NCBI RefSeq assembly: GCF_000153725.1
Contig: NZ_DS022276.1
Span: 3,622,341-3,686,340 of the forward strand
DNA length: 64,000 nt
Source of the DNA: Salipiger bermudensis HTCC2601
Lineage (GTDB): Bacteria > Pseudomonadota > Alphaproteobacteria > Rhodobacterales > Rhodobacteraceae
Direction of reading: 5' to 3'
Notes under the pieces: model-generated
Told to the model about the DNA's origin: nothing
What the model saw: only the letters and a program-made list of their open reading frames with translations
Database searches by the model: none
Shown: positions 54,483 through 63,422 of the stretch, one piece after another
How the letters are laid out: every line of letters begins with the position of its first letter
How positions within the stretch are numbered: the stretch's first letter is position 1
Position numbers and translations under genes: made by a program

Positions 54483-56216
54483 TCAGACGAGGTTGGTGAT
54501 CCAGCGGCACTGATAGGGGGCCATCTCGACCGGGCCGGCCTTGATGGTTTCGCCGCTCAGCAAGTCGACCCAGCTCTCGTCGGCGATCAGGTTCAGATCC
54601 GCCTGCGGGATCTCGATGGTCTCGTCACTGACATTGTGCAGCGCAAAGATCGACTGCGCCCGGTCCAGGGACTGCCGCCAGAGACCGAAGATGCGGTCAT
54701 CGACGTTCAGCGTGAACTGGGTGGCGTTCGGGTGGAAGCCGGGCTGTTGCGCCCGGATCTTCAGCCGCTCCGACAACGCCGCCAGAACGCGGGCGTGGAT
54801 GGTCTCGGGGTCGGCGAGCTTTTCCTGAAGCTCGGGATAGTCCCAGCGGTGCCGGTTGATCGCCCGGTTCATGCCGCGCCGTTCCACCGCCTCAAGATCG
54901 TTGGGCGTGGCCAGCATCGAGTGGATGTAGAAGGCCGGAATGCCCTCGAGCGACATCGGGATGGTCTGTGAACACAGAAAGCGGTCGAAATGCAGATCAT
55001 CGGTGCCCTTGAAGGTGCGCCCCATGGCTTCGAAGAAGGTACAGTTGAGCTCGTAGGGCGCCTCGCCCCCGCCGGGCAGCGAGCGCATCGAGACCTTGCC
55101 GCCGATCTCGTGGATGGTGTCGATGATCTGGCCGATCTCTGGCGGCGGCAGCAGACCTTCGGCGGGGCGCATGCCGATGCCGTCATGGCTGGCGGTGAAG
55201 TTCAGGTAGGCGCAGCCCAACGGCGCCGGCGGCATGGTGCGCTGCCAGTCGTTGAGATAGCGCGCCGATCCCGACATCATCGCGTGCAGCGTCAGCGGCG
55301 GCAGCGGGAAGTTGTAGACCACGTGCGCCTCGTTGCGGCGGCCGAAATAGCTCAGGTTCTCGGCCTTGGGCACGTTGGTCTCGGTCAGCAGGATCACCGT
55401 CTCGGTGGCGTAGTCCATCAAAAGGCGCATGAGCTGGATCACCGCATGGGTCTGCGGCAGGTGGATGCAGTTGGTGCCAAGCTCTTTCCACAGGAAGGCC
55501 ACCGCATCGAGCCGGATGATCCGCACGCCCATGTCGATATGCAGCCGGATGATGCGCACGATCTCGAGCAGGACGTCCGGGTTGCGGAAATCGAGATCGA
55601 TCTGGTCGTGGCTGAAGGTGCACCAGACATGGCGCGTGCCCATGGCGGTCTCGACCTCCTGCAGGAGCGGCGTGGTGCGCGGGCGCGTCACCATCGAAAC
55701 ATCGTCCGAAGGGTCGGCCTCGAAGAAGAACTTGTCATAGGGCTTCTGGCCCTGACGGTAGGCGTTGAACCAGACCCCCTGGCTCGAGACGTGGTTCAGC
55801 ACCAGGTCCGACATCAGGTGGAACTCGCTACCGATGCGGGTGATGTCGGCCCATTCGCCAAGCTGCGGGTTCACCTTGCGGTAATCGGTCACCGCAAAGC
55901 CGTCATCCGAGGTGAAGGGGAAGAACGGCAGGATGTGCACCCCGTTCACCACGCCCTTCATGTGGTTCAGCAGGAAGTCGTGCATCAGGTCGAGCGGCTT
56001 GTGATAGCCGTCGATCAGGCTGTCGCCATAGGTGATCAGCACGGCGTCGTTCTGGGTCCAGAGATTGTTGCCCGGCTTGCGCGGCTGACGGCGGCGATGG
56101 GTGTCCTCGGGCCAGAAGGCCTCGACGACCTGACTGCCGAGAATGTGGGAATCCACGTCTGGGTAGATGAAATGAAGCAGCGAGGAAAGTCTGGCGCTGA
56201 AATTGCTCTCGGTCAT
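54483..56216 (-). CDS. GH13_18 sugar phosphorylase (sucrose/glucosylglycerate phosphorylase type)
   Basis: 577 residues, TIM-barrel alpha-amylase superfamily. Catalytic residues are visible: nucleophile Asp237 (RIIRLDAVAFLWKELG), acid/base Glu279 (LLTET) and Asp345 (TASHDGIG), with DLVLNHVSSQG near 137-147. ITYGDSLIDG and GVVNGVHILPFFPFTSDDGFAV are GH13_18 traits. Family enzymes split sucrose, glucosylglycerate, glucosylglycerol or sucrose 6-phosphate with phosphate. For a marine bacterium, use of a compatible solute is plausible. ATG 56216 has AAGGGA upstream. No sugar transporter or kinase gene is adjacent. Confidence 0.9.
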   Translation of the reverse strand: MTESNFSARLSSLLHFIYPDVDSHILGSQVVEAFWPEDTHRRRQPRKPGNNLWTQNDAVLITYGDSLIDGYHKPLDLMHDFLLNHMKGVVNGVHILPFFPFTSDDGFAVTDYRKVNPQLGEWADITRIGSEFHLMSDLVLNHVSSQGVWFNAYRQGQKPYDKFFFEADPSDDVSMVTRPRTTPLLQEVETAMGTRHVWCTFSHDQIDLDFRNPDVLLEIVRIIRLHIDMGVRIIRLDAVAFLWKELGTNCIHLPQTHAVIQLMRLLMDYATETVILLTETNVPKAENLSYFGRRNEAHVVYNFPLPPLTLHAMMSGSARYLNDWQRTMPPAPLGCAYLNFTASHDGIGMRPAEGLLPPPEIGQIIDTIHEIGGKVSMRSLPGGGEAPYELNCTFFEAMGRTFKGTDDLHFDRFLCSQTIPMSLEGIPAFYIHSMLATPNDLEAVERRGMNRAINRHRWDYPELQEKLADPETIHARVLAALSERLKIRAQQPGFHPNATQFTLNVDDRIFGLWRQSLDRAQSIFALHNVSDETIEIPQADLNLIADESWVDLLSGETIKAGPVEMAPYQCRWITNLV

Positions 56217-56428
56217 GAAATCCCTTGGTCTCCTGATCTGGCAGGGGCCGCTGGCACACATGCGGAACGGGACGGGCTCCCCTACGCGCGAGGTGCAACA
56301 GGACGCTTCCCTTTTCGGTTAAGCCGTTCAAACCGCTTTCACAAGGGAAAAGCTGTCCGGCGCTTTGCTGGGCGATCAATGCGGGACGAGTGCCCGGAAA
56401 GGCATCTTGCCGGCGCCCCGCAGGGCCG

Positions 56429-57316
56429 TCACAGCCCGGGCAGATCAATCAGCAGGGCGGCGTGGTCGCTGGCATGGGGGCGATGCTCACCGACGCCCGG
56501 CAGGCGCGCGCCCTGCCCGGCCTCACGCCCGAGCCCACGGTAAAGCACGCGCGGCACCGCGTCGGGAAAGCGCGCGGCCAGCGCCTGCGAGGCGATCATC
56601 ACGTCGGGGCGATTGTGCTTGTGCAGATGCGGCTCGTAATAGGTCCAGCGACGATCCTCGGGCAGCCGCAGGCCAAGATCCACCCCCGCCGCCTCGAGCG
56701 GTGCGATGGCGCGTTCGCCCTCGCCGCGCGGCTCGTTGAGATCGCCGATCACCAGCCACAGCGCCTCCGGATCCCGCGGCAACAACCGCAGCACCGCCTG
56801 CGATTCAAGACGCCGCAGCTCCCATGCGCGCTTCGGGTCCGGCCATGGCGCCTTGAGGTGCAGCACGAAGAGCGTCAGCGCCCCGAACCGCGCCTCGAGG
56901 CAATCTCGCCGGAACACCGGCTGATCCTCCGGCATCCCTTGCAGCGGGCTCAGACCCAGATCCGACGGCAACAGCTCGGCATGGCTTGACGCCCCCTCCC
57001 AGCGTCGCCGGGCCATCAGGGCCACGTCGAGCCCGCGCCCGTCATTGCCCGGCAGGCAGAGCCGGTGCGGGTACGGATCGGCGACCTGCGCCAGATACCG
57101 GTCATGGAACGCATCGAGGCTCTCGGCGTCGAACACCTCCTGAAGCGCCAGAACATCGGCCCCGGTGGCGGCGAGAAGTTCGGCGGTCAGCCTCCGGTCG
57201 GCCGCGTCATGCGCGGGGCTCTCGGCATCGTCACGGTCGCGCGCGCCATGCAGGTGGCCGCCGCTGCCATCGGGCAGCAGCCGCAGGTTCTGCATGTTGA
57301 GCGAGGCGATCCGCAT
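56429..57316 (-). CDS. Endonuclease/exonuclease/phosphatase family protein
   Basis: 295 residues. The fold is marked by RIASLNMQNLRLLP (metal-binding Asn), DVLALQEVFDAES (Glu), VIGDLNEPRGEGE (Asp/Asn) and the C-terminal HASDHAALLIDL (Asp-His). It probably acts on nucleic acid or phosphoesters; the exact substrate is unknown. GAGAGGAGGGGCGG precedes ATG 57316. It lies 37 bases after the mfd stop, likely in the same transcript. Confidence 0.87.
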   Translation of the reverse strand: MRIASLNMQNLRLLPDGSGGHLHGARDRDDAESPAHDAADRRLTAELLAATGADVLALQEVFDAESLDAFHDRYLAQVADPYPHRLCLPGNDGRGLDVALMARRRWEGASSHAELLPSDLGLSPLQGMPEDQPVFRRDCLEARFGALTLFVLHLKAPWPDPKRAWELRRLESQAVLRLLPRDPEALWLVIGDLNEPRGEGERAIAPLEAAGVDLGLRLPEDRRWTYYEPHLHKHNRPDVMIASQALAARFPDAVPRVLYRGLGREAGQGARLPGVGEHRPHASDHAALLIDLPGL

Positions 57317-57353
57317 CCGCCCCTCCTCTCTCCCGGCGCCCGCGCGCCCCGGC

Positions 57354-60300
57354 TCAGGCGTCCTTGCGCAGCCGGATGGCGCCTGCCTTTTCCGCCAAGT
57401 CCCGGGCGATGGCATAGGCGCCCTTGATCTTGTCGCTGTCCTTGGCCCAGTCGCGCCGCACCACGATCTTGTTGTCCTTGATCTTGGCGTGGTTGTTCGG
57501 GTCCTGGATGAACGAGACCAGCCCCTCGGGCTTGGCGAACTTGTCGTTGTGGAACTGGATCGTCGCGCCCTTGGGCCCGCCATCGAGCTTGGCGATGCCG
57601 GCGCGCTTGCACATGTTCTTGATGCGCACGATCAGGAGCAGCGTGTTGACCTCCTTCGGCAGCTTGCCGAAGCGGTCGATAAGCTCGGCCGCAAAGCCCT
57701 CAAGCTCCACCTTGGTCGACAGCTCCGAGAGGCGCCGGTAGAGGCCGAGGCGCACGTCGAGATCGGGCACATACTCTTCGGGGATCAGCACCGGCACACC
57801 GAGGTTGATCTGCGGCGCCCATTGGCCGTCATCGTCAAGCAGCCCCTCCATCTCGCCGGATTTGATCTTGGCGATGGCCTCCTCGAGCATCGACTGGTAA
57901 AGCTCGTAGCCCACATCGCGCATCTGGCCCGACTGCTCTTCGCCAAGCAGGTTGCCGGCGCCGCGAATGTCGAGATCCTGAGAGGCCAGCGTGAAGCCCG
58001 CCCCCAGCGTGTCGAGCGAGCCCAGCACGCGCAGGCGCTTCTGCGCGGTGTCCGTGAGCTTGGCGCGCGGCTGGGTGGTAAGGTAGGCATAGGCGCGGGT
58101 CTTGGACCGCCCGACCCGGCCGCGGATCTGGTAGAGCTGCGACAGGCCGAACATGTCAGAGCGGTGCACCACCATGGTGTTGGCGGTCGGGATATCGAGC
58201 CCCGATTCCACGATGGTGGTCGCCAGCAGCACGTCGAACTTGCCGTCGTAGAAGGCGTTCATGCGCTCGTCGAGCTCGCCCGCCGCCATCTGGCCATGCG
58301 CCACGACATAGGACACCTCGGGCACCTGCTCGCGCAGGAATTCCTCGATCTCGGCGAGGTCCGAGATCCGCGGCACCACGTAAAAGCTCTGGCCGCCGCG
58401 GTAATGCTCGCGCAAGAGCGCCTCGCGGATGGTCACCGCGTCGAACTCGGAGACATAGGTGCGGATCGAGAGACGGTCCACCGGCGGCGTGCCGATGATC
58501 GACAGGTCCCGCACGCCCGAGAGCGACAGCTGCAGCGTGCGCGGGATCGGTGTCGCGGTCAGGGTCAGCACGTGGATGTCGGAGCGCAGCTGCTTGAGCC
58601 GCTCCTTGTGGCCGACGCCGAAATGCTGCTCCTCGTCGATGATCAGCAGGCCGAGGTTCTGGAAACGGATGTTCTTGGCCAGCAGCGCATGGGTGCCCAC
58701 GGCGATGTCCACGGTGCCCTTGGTGATGCCGTCGCGGGTCTTGGCCGCCTGCCCCGAGCTGACGAAACGCGACAGCGGCGCGACGTTGATCGGGAAGCCG
58801 CGGAAGCGCTCGGCAAAGCTCTTGTAGTGCTGCCGCGCCAACAGCGTGGTGGGCGCGATCACTGCCACCTGTACTCCGGACATGGCGGCGACAAAGGCCG
58901 CGCGCATGGCGACCTCGGTCTTGCCGAAGCCCACGTCGCCGCAGATCAGCCGGTCCATCGGGTTGCCGCTGGTCATGTCCTCGAGCACGTCCTCGATGGC
59001 GCCGATCTGGTCGTCGGTCTCGGTATAGGGGAAGCGTGCGCAGAAGCTCTCCCACGCGCCGGGCGGCGGGTCGATGATCGGCGCCTTGCGCAGTGCGCGC
59101 TCGGCCGCGACGCGGATGAGCTTGTCCGCCATCTCGCGTATGCGCTCCTTGAGGCGGGCCTTCTTGGCCTGCCACGCGCCGCCGCCGAGCCTGTCGAGCA
59201 GACCCTCGTCATGGCCATAGCGCGACAGCAGCTCGATGTTCTCGACCGGGAGATAGAGCCGCGCGCCCTCGGCATATTCTAGCAGCAGGCACTCATGCGC
59301 GGCTCCGGCGGCCGAAATCACCTCCATGCCCTGATAGCGCCCGATGCCGTGATCCACGTGCACCACAAGGTTGCCCGGGGTCAGGGATTGCGCCTCGGTC
59401 AGGAAGTTCTCGGCCTTCCTGCGTTTCTTCGGCGCGCGGATCAGACGGTCGCCCAGCACGTCCTGCTCCGAGATCACCGTCAGGCGCTGACCCTTGCCGG
59501 CCTGTTCCCACGGCGCCTCGAAGCCGTTCTCAAGAGCCCAGACCGCCAGATGAAGGCCGCGCTTGCCGATCCGCGTGCCGTTGCCGATCGGGATCGCCTC
59601 GGCCAATCCCTCATCCTCGATCAGGCCCGTCAGGCGCTCGCGCGCGCCCTCGGACCACGACGCGATGAGCACCGGTCCATCCTGCAGCTTGGTTTTCACG
59701 TGATCGGCCAAAGCCCCGAAGAGGCTCACGTTTTCCTGCTGACGCTCGGGCGCGAAACTGCGCCCGATGCGCCCGCCGGCATCGACCACGCCCGGCCCGC
59801 TCGACTGCGGCAGCGGATGGAACTGCACCACGCGGCGGCCCTCGGTGGCCATCTCCCAGGCTGTGTCGTCAAGGTAGAGCTGGCCCGGCGGCACCGGCTT
59901 GTAGACCGAGTCGATCCGGCCCTTCTGCGCCATGGCATGGCGGCGGGTCTGGTACTGGTCCTCGATGCTTTCCCAGCGCGCCAGACGCGCCGGGGTGAGC
60001 TGGTCGTCCATCAGCAGCGGCACGCCCGGCAGGTAGTCGAACAGCGTCTCGAGCCGGTCGTGGAAGAACGGCAGCCAGTGCTCCATGCCCTGCTGCTTGC
60101 GCCCGGCGCTGACCGCTTCGTAGAGCGGATCATCGGTGCCGCCGGCGCCGAACTCGATGCGGTAGTTCTGCCGGAACCGCGTGATCGCCGCCTCGTCGAG
60201 GATCACCTCCGAGACCGGTGCCAGCTCGACCAGGTCAAGCTTTTCCGTGGTGCGCTGCGAGACCGCATCGAAGCGCCGCGCGCCGTCGAGCACGTCGCCG

Positions 60301-60830
60301 AACAGGTCGAGCCGTACCGGCCCGCCCTCGCCCGGCGGAAAGATGTCGATGATGCCGCCTCTGATGGCGTAATCGCCGGGCTCGGTCACCGTGGGCGCCT
60401 GCGAGAAGCCCATTCGCACGAGGAAGTCGCGCAGCGCCTTCTCGTCGATGCGGTCGCCGACCCGGGCCGAGAAGGCGGCATCGCGCAGCAGCTCGCGCGC
60501 GGGGATGTACTGCGTCGCCGCCGACAGCGTGGTCAGCAACACGAAGCGCTGCGGCATGGCGTGAACCAGCGCCGCCAGCGTCGACATGCGCGCCGCCGAG
60601 ATGTCGGGATTGGGCGAGACCCGGTCATAGGGCAGACAGTCCCACGCCGGGAAACTCACCACCGGCATGTCGGGCGCGAAGAAGGCCAGCGCCTCCTGCA
60701 GCGCCGCCATGCGCTTGTCGTCACGGGCGACATGGATGACGGGACCGTCGGCCTTCTCGACCTCGGCCAGGATCAGCTTCGCGTCGAAGCCTTCGGGCGC
60801 GCCGCCCATGATGATGCGGGACTGTGACAT
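57354..60830 (-). CDS. mfd: Transcription-repair coupling factor Mfd
   Basis: 1158 residues. UvrB-homology modules fill the N-terminal third, the RNA-polymerase-interacting domain (GNLVVHVDHGIGRYQGME) is near residue 488, the helicase core has Walker A GDVGFGKTEVAMRAAF near 630 and DEEQHFGVGHK near 730, and a TRCF/D7 domain ends the protein. Mfd removes stalled RNA polymerase at DNA lesions and recruits UvrA. ATG 60830 (MSQSRIIMGG) matches relatives; the ribosome site is weak. Confidence 0.97.
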   Translation of the reverse strand: MSQSRIIMGGAPEGFDAKLILAEVEKADGPVIHVARDDKRMAALQEALAFFAPDMPVVSFPAWDCLPYDRVSPNPDISAARMSTLAALVHAMPQRFVLLTTLSAATQYIPARELLRDAAFSARVGDRIDEKALRDFLVRMGFSQAPTVTEPGDYAIRGGIIDIFPPGEGGPVRLDLFGDVLDGARRFDAVSQRTTEKLDLVELAPVSEVILDEAAITRFRQNYRIEFGAGGTDDPLYEAVSAGRKQQGMEHWLPFFHDRLETLFDYLPGVPLLMDDQLTPARLARWESIEDQYQTRRHAMAQKGRIDSVYKPVPPGQLYLDDTAWEMATEGRRVVQFHPLPQSSGPGVVDAGGRIGRSFAPERQQENVSLFGALADHVKTKLQDGPVLIASWSEGARERLTGLIEDEGLAEAIPIGNGTRIGKRGLHLAVWALENGFEAPWEQAGKGQRLTVISEQDVLGDRLIRAPKKRRKAENFLTEAQSLTPGNLVVHVDHGIGRYQGMEVISAAGAAHECLLLEYAEGARLYLPVENIELLSRYGHDEGLLDRLGGGAWQAKKARLKERIREMADKLIRVAAERALRKAPIIDPPPGAWESFCARFPYTETDDQIGAIEDVLEDMTSGNPMDRLICGDVGFGKTEVAMRAAFVAAMSGVQVAVIAPTTLLARQHYKSFAERFRGFPINVAPLSRFVSSGQAAKTRDGITKGTVDIAVGTHALLAKNIRFQNLGLLIIDEEQHFGVGHKERLKQLRSDIHVLTLTATPIPRTLQLSLSGVRDLSIIGTPPVDRLSIRTYVSEFDAVTIREALLREHYRGGQSFYVVPRISDLAEIEEFLREQVPEVSYVVAHGQMAAGELDERMNAFYDGKFDVLLATTIVESGLDIPTANTMVVHRSDMFGLSQLYQIRGRVGRSKTRAYAYLTTQPRAKLTDTAQKRLRVLGSLDTLGAGFTLASQDLDIRGAGNLLGEEQSGQMRDVGYELYQSMLEEAIAKIKSGEMEGLLDDDGQWAPQINLGVPVLIPEEYVPDLDVRLGLYRRLSELSTKVELEGFAAELIDRFGKLPKEVNTLLLIVRIKNMCKRAGIAKLDGGPKGATIQFHNDKFAKPEGLVSFIQDPNNHAKIKDNKIVVRRDWAKDSDKIKGAYAIARDLAEKAGAIRLRKDA

Positions 60831-60887
60831 GGGGATGGGATGTGGCGCGCGCACGCGCCGCCGTCAACCGCTCATAGCGCGGCCTCG

Positions 60888-60999
60888 CGCCGTTTCGGCG
60901 CGGTAAGGGACATGTCGCCCTTTCGGAGCGGTGAGGGACATGTCGCCGTTTCGGCGCGGTAAGCGATCCGTCGCGCTCAGAGCGCGGTGAAGGACATGT
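60888..60999. repeat. Four tandem 28-base repeats
   Basis: Copies at 60888-60915, 60916-60943, 60944-60971 and 60972-60999. Units have the form CGCCGTTTCGG-CGCGGTAAGG-GACATGT; copies 1 and 2 are closest, copy 3 differs at its end (GCGATCCGT), and copy 4 overlaps the last codons and stop of the gene ending at 60977. The array looks like repeated duplication of that 3' end into the 50 bases before mfd. Confidence 0.85.
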
Positions 61000-61498
61000 T
61001 CTGCGCCATACCCCAGAGCGCGGTGACCAGGATCGAGATCAGGCCGATCACCTGGACCCAGAACCGGTGCGAGGCAAGCTTGCGCCGCAGCACCTCTCCG
61101 GAGAGCCCTTCGTCGCGGATCCTTGCCGCGGTGCCGATGCTCATCAGCCCGACCAGAGACATCGGGAAGGCCAGCAGGAACAGCGCCTGCGACAACTCGA
61201 TCGCGTAGCCGAAGCCCGAGACCGCCAGCATCGACAGCAGCGCCGAGGCCAGCGCCACGCCCCAGACCCCGGCCTCCTCGGTGATGAAGAGGATGCGGTT
61301 GACGTTGATCCGGACCATGTCCTCGAGATCGCGCTCGGCCTGGCCGCCGTGGCGGCGGGCGCGCATCACCATGTCGAAGGGCACGCCGAGGACCCAGTGG
61401 CTCGCGGTGGACCAGACCACCGCCAGCGCGATCCAGAACCACATGTTCGAGAACGAGCGCATGTCGATGGTTTCAAGAACGATCCGGTACCAATCCAC
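60977..61498 (-). CDS. Small membrane protein ('component of SufBCD complex' family)
   Basis: 173 residues with about four helices. MRSFSNMWFWIALAVVWSTASHWVLGVPFDMV, ARRHGGQAERDLEDMVRINVNRIL and FLLAFPMSLVGLMS match a Rhodobacteraceae family commonly labelled 'component of SufBCD complex'; the basis of that name is unclear and no suf gene is here. GTG 61498 (VDWYRIVLETIDM) has GAGG upstream and extends conservation; ATG 61462 is the alternative. Confidence 0.78.
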   Translation of the reverse strand: MDWYRIVLETIDMRSFSNMWFWIALAVVWSTASHWVLGVPFDMVMRARRHGGQAERDLEDMVRINVNRILFITEEAGVWGVALASALLSMLAVSGFGYAIELSQALFLLAFPMSLVGLMSIGTAARIRDEGLSGEVLRRKLASHRFWVQVIGLISILVTALWGMAQNMSFTAL

Positions 61499-61730
61499 TG
61501 AGTGCCTCGCAAAACCCGTTTTCCGCCTTCTAGCCCGCCTGCTCCCGCTTGCCCAGAGCCTGCCCCGCGCACCGGGGAACGAAGCCCCGGCCTGTGCCCG
61601 CAGCGCCGCGCCGGGGGCCGGGCTGCGACGCGGGGTCCTCCCCGGCAGGTCTGGACAAGACCCCCGCCGGGAGTGCATTCGACTGGGATACCGCGCCGAA
61701 GACGCCGCCAACGACACCGAGGAACCGGAC

Positions 61731-62729
61731 ATGCTCCCCACCCAGGCCCCCTTTCCCGCCACCCGCCTGCGCCGGCTGCGCAAGTCCGCGGCGATCCGCG
61801 CCCTGACGGCGGAGACCTCCCTAAGCCCGGCCGATTTCATCTGGCCGGTCTTCGTGCGCGAGGGCGAGGGGGTGGTCGAGCCAGTCGGCTCGATGCCCGG
61901 GGTCAACCGCCTCTCGGTCGACAAGGTGGTCGAGGCGGCGCGCGAGGCCCATGCGCTTGGCATCCCGGCGATCTGCCTGTTCCCCTACACCCCCGAGGCG
62001 CTGAAGACCGAGGATTGCGCCGAGGCCTGGAACCCCGAAAACCTGTCCAACCGCGCCACCCGGGCGATCAAGGACGCGGTGCCGGAGATGGCGGTGATGA
62101 CCGACGTGGCGCTCGATCCCTACAATGCCAGCGGTCATGACGGGTTCGAACGCGATGGCGAGATCGTCAATGACGAAACCGTCGAGGCGCTGGTGAAGCA
62201 GGCGCTGAGCCAGGCCCGCGCCGGGGCCGACATGATCGGCCCCTCGGACATGATGGACGGCCGCATCGGCGCGATGCGCGCGGCGCTGGAAGCAGAAGGC
62301 TTCCGCAATACGCTGCTGCTGTCCTACTCCGCCAAGTACGCCTCGGCCTTCTATGGCCCGTTCCGAGACGCGGTAGGGGCGTCCGGAGCGCTCAAGGGCG
62401 ACAAGAGCAGCTACCAGATGATGGCGGGCAACTCCGACGAGGCGATGCGGCTGATCGAGCGCGACCTCTCGGAGGGGGCAGACATGGTGATGGTCAAGCC
62501 CGGCATGCCCTATCTCGACATCTGCCGCCGCGCCAAGGAGATGTTCGGCGCGCCGACCTTCGCCTACCAGGTGTCGGGCGAATACGCGATGCTGGCCGGC
62601 GCCGCCGAGCGCGGCTGGCTCGACCACGACCGGGTGATGCTCGAAAGCCTGATCGCGTTCAAGCGCGCCGGCTGTGACGGGGTGCTGACCTATTTCGCCC
62701 CGGCAGCGGCCCGGCTTCTGAACGGCTGA
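61731..62729 (+). CDS. hemB: Delta-aminolevulinic acid dehydratase (porphobilinogen synthase)
   Basis: 332 residues. It joins two aminolevulinate molecules to porphobilinogen for heme, chlorophyll and B12. Schiff-base lysines are Lys202 (SYSAKYASAFYGPFRDA) and Lys256 (VMVKPGMPYLD). The zinc-cysteine loop of E. coli is replaced by DVALDPYNASGHDG (125-138), the type seen in R. capsulatus and related enzymes that do not need catalytic zinc. GAGGAACC precedes ATG 61731. Confidence 0.96.
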   Translation: MLPTQAPFPATRLRRLRKSAAIRALTAETSLSPADFIWPVFVREGEGVVEPVGSMPGVNRLSVDKVVEAAREAHALGIPAICLFPYTPEALKTEDCAEAWNPENLSNRATRAIKDAVPEMAVMTDVALDPYNASGHDGFERDGEIVNDETVEALVKQALSQARAGADMIGPSDMMDGRIGAMRAALEAEGFRNTLLLSYSAKYASAFYGPFRDAVGASGALKGDKSSYQMMAGNSDEAMRLIERDLSEGADMVMVKPGMPYLDICRRAKEMFGAPTFAYQVSGEYAMLAGAAERGWLDHDRVMLESLIAFKRAGCDGVLTYFAPAAARLLNG

Positions 62730-62741
62730 GAGGCGGAATGC

Positions 62742-62770
62742 CGCAAGCGCCCCGGCACAGGGCGCTTGCG
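62742..62770 (+). terminator. Possible terminator after hemB
   Basis: CGCAAGCGCCC (62742-62752) and GGGCGCTTGCG (62760-62770) form an 11-base stem just after the hemB stop. No T run follows, so it may only stabilise the 3' end. Confidence 0.55.
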
Positions 62771-62867
62771 TCGTGACAGCCCTGCATTTCACGCGTATAA
62801 CCTCGACAAGTAGACCGGCGGGACAGCCGGACCAGAGGCATCGGCAAGACAGGATACCAGCAGACCC

Positions 62868-63422
62868 ATGATGATGACCCGACGCAGCTTCACCCTCGGA
62901 CTGGCGGCGCTGCCGCTTCTCGCCGCCTGCGGCAACGGCATTGGCGGCTCGGGCGCGGCCACGATCGACGCCCGCGTGGACAGCACGCTGAGCCAGATGT
63001 ACTCGCAGTTCCCCGGCACCATCGACCTCGGCCAGAAGGCCGCCGGCATGCTGGTGATGCCGCTGGTGACAGAGGCCGGGCTCGGCGTCGGCGGCGCCTA
63101 CGGGCGCGGCGCGTTGCGCGTCGGCGGCGCAACGGTCGACTACTACTCGATGGTGCGCGGCTCCGGCGGACTGCAGATCGGCGCCCAGCAATACGCCCAC
63201 GTGCTGTTCTTCATGACCGACGACGCGCTCAACAACTTCCGCCGCTCGCCGGGCTGGGCCGCCGGGGCGAATGTCGAGTACGCGACCCCGGAACGCGGCG
63301 ACACGCTGGCGGCCGAGACGACGACCTCGCTCTCGCCGGTGATCGCGGTGATCTTCGGCCAGTCCGGGCTGCGCCTCGGTGCGACGCTCGAAGGTACGAA
63401 ATACACCCGCATCATTCCCTGA
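62868..63422 (+). CDS. YSC84/SYLF-domain lipoprotein
   Basis: 184 residues. TRRSFTLGLAALPLLAACGNG is a lipoprotein signal with lipobox LAAC and acylated Cys21; the twin arginine may route it through Tat. The rest is a SYLF domain with AGMLVMPLVTEAGLGVGGAYGRGALRVGG and VDYYSMVRGSGGLQIGAQQYAHVLFFMTDDALNNF. SYLF domains bind phosphoinositides in eukaryotes; the bacterial role is unclear, probably envelope related. Its last 280 bases overlap an opposite-strand reading frame. Confidence 0.9.
   Translation: MMMTRRSFTLGLAALPLLAACGNGIGGSGAATIDARVDSTLSQMYSQFPGTIDLGQKAAGMLVMPLVTEAGLGVGGAYGRGALRVGGATVDYYSMVRGSGGLQIGAQQYAHVLFFMTDDALNNFRRSPGWAAGANVEYATPERGDTLAAETTTSLSPVIAVIFGQSGLRLGATLEGTKYTRIIP

Noticed and set aside
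60888..60999. CRISPR array
   Set aside because: The 28-base units are head to tail without unique spacers, and no cas genes are present.
60977..61498. A suf (iron-sulfur assembly) locus
   Set aside because: Only the family label mentions SufBCD; no sufB, sufC or sufD is in the window, and the protein is a small membrane protein.
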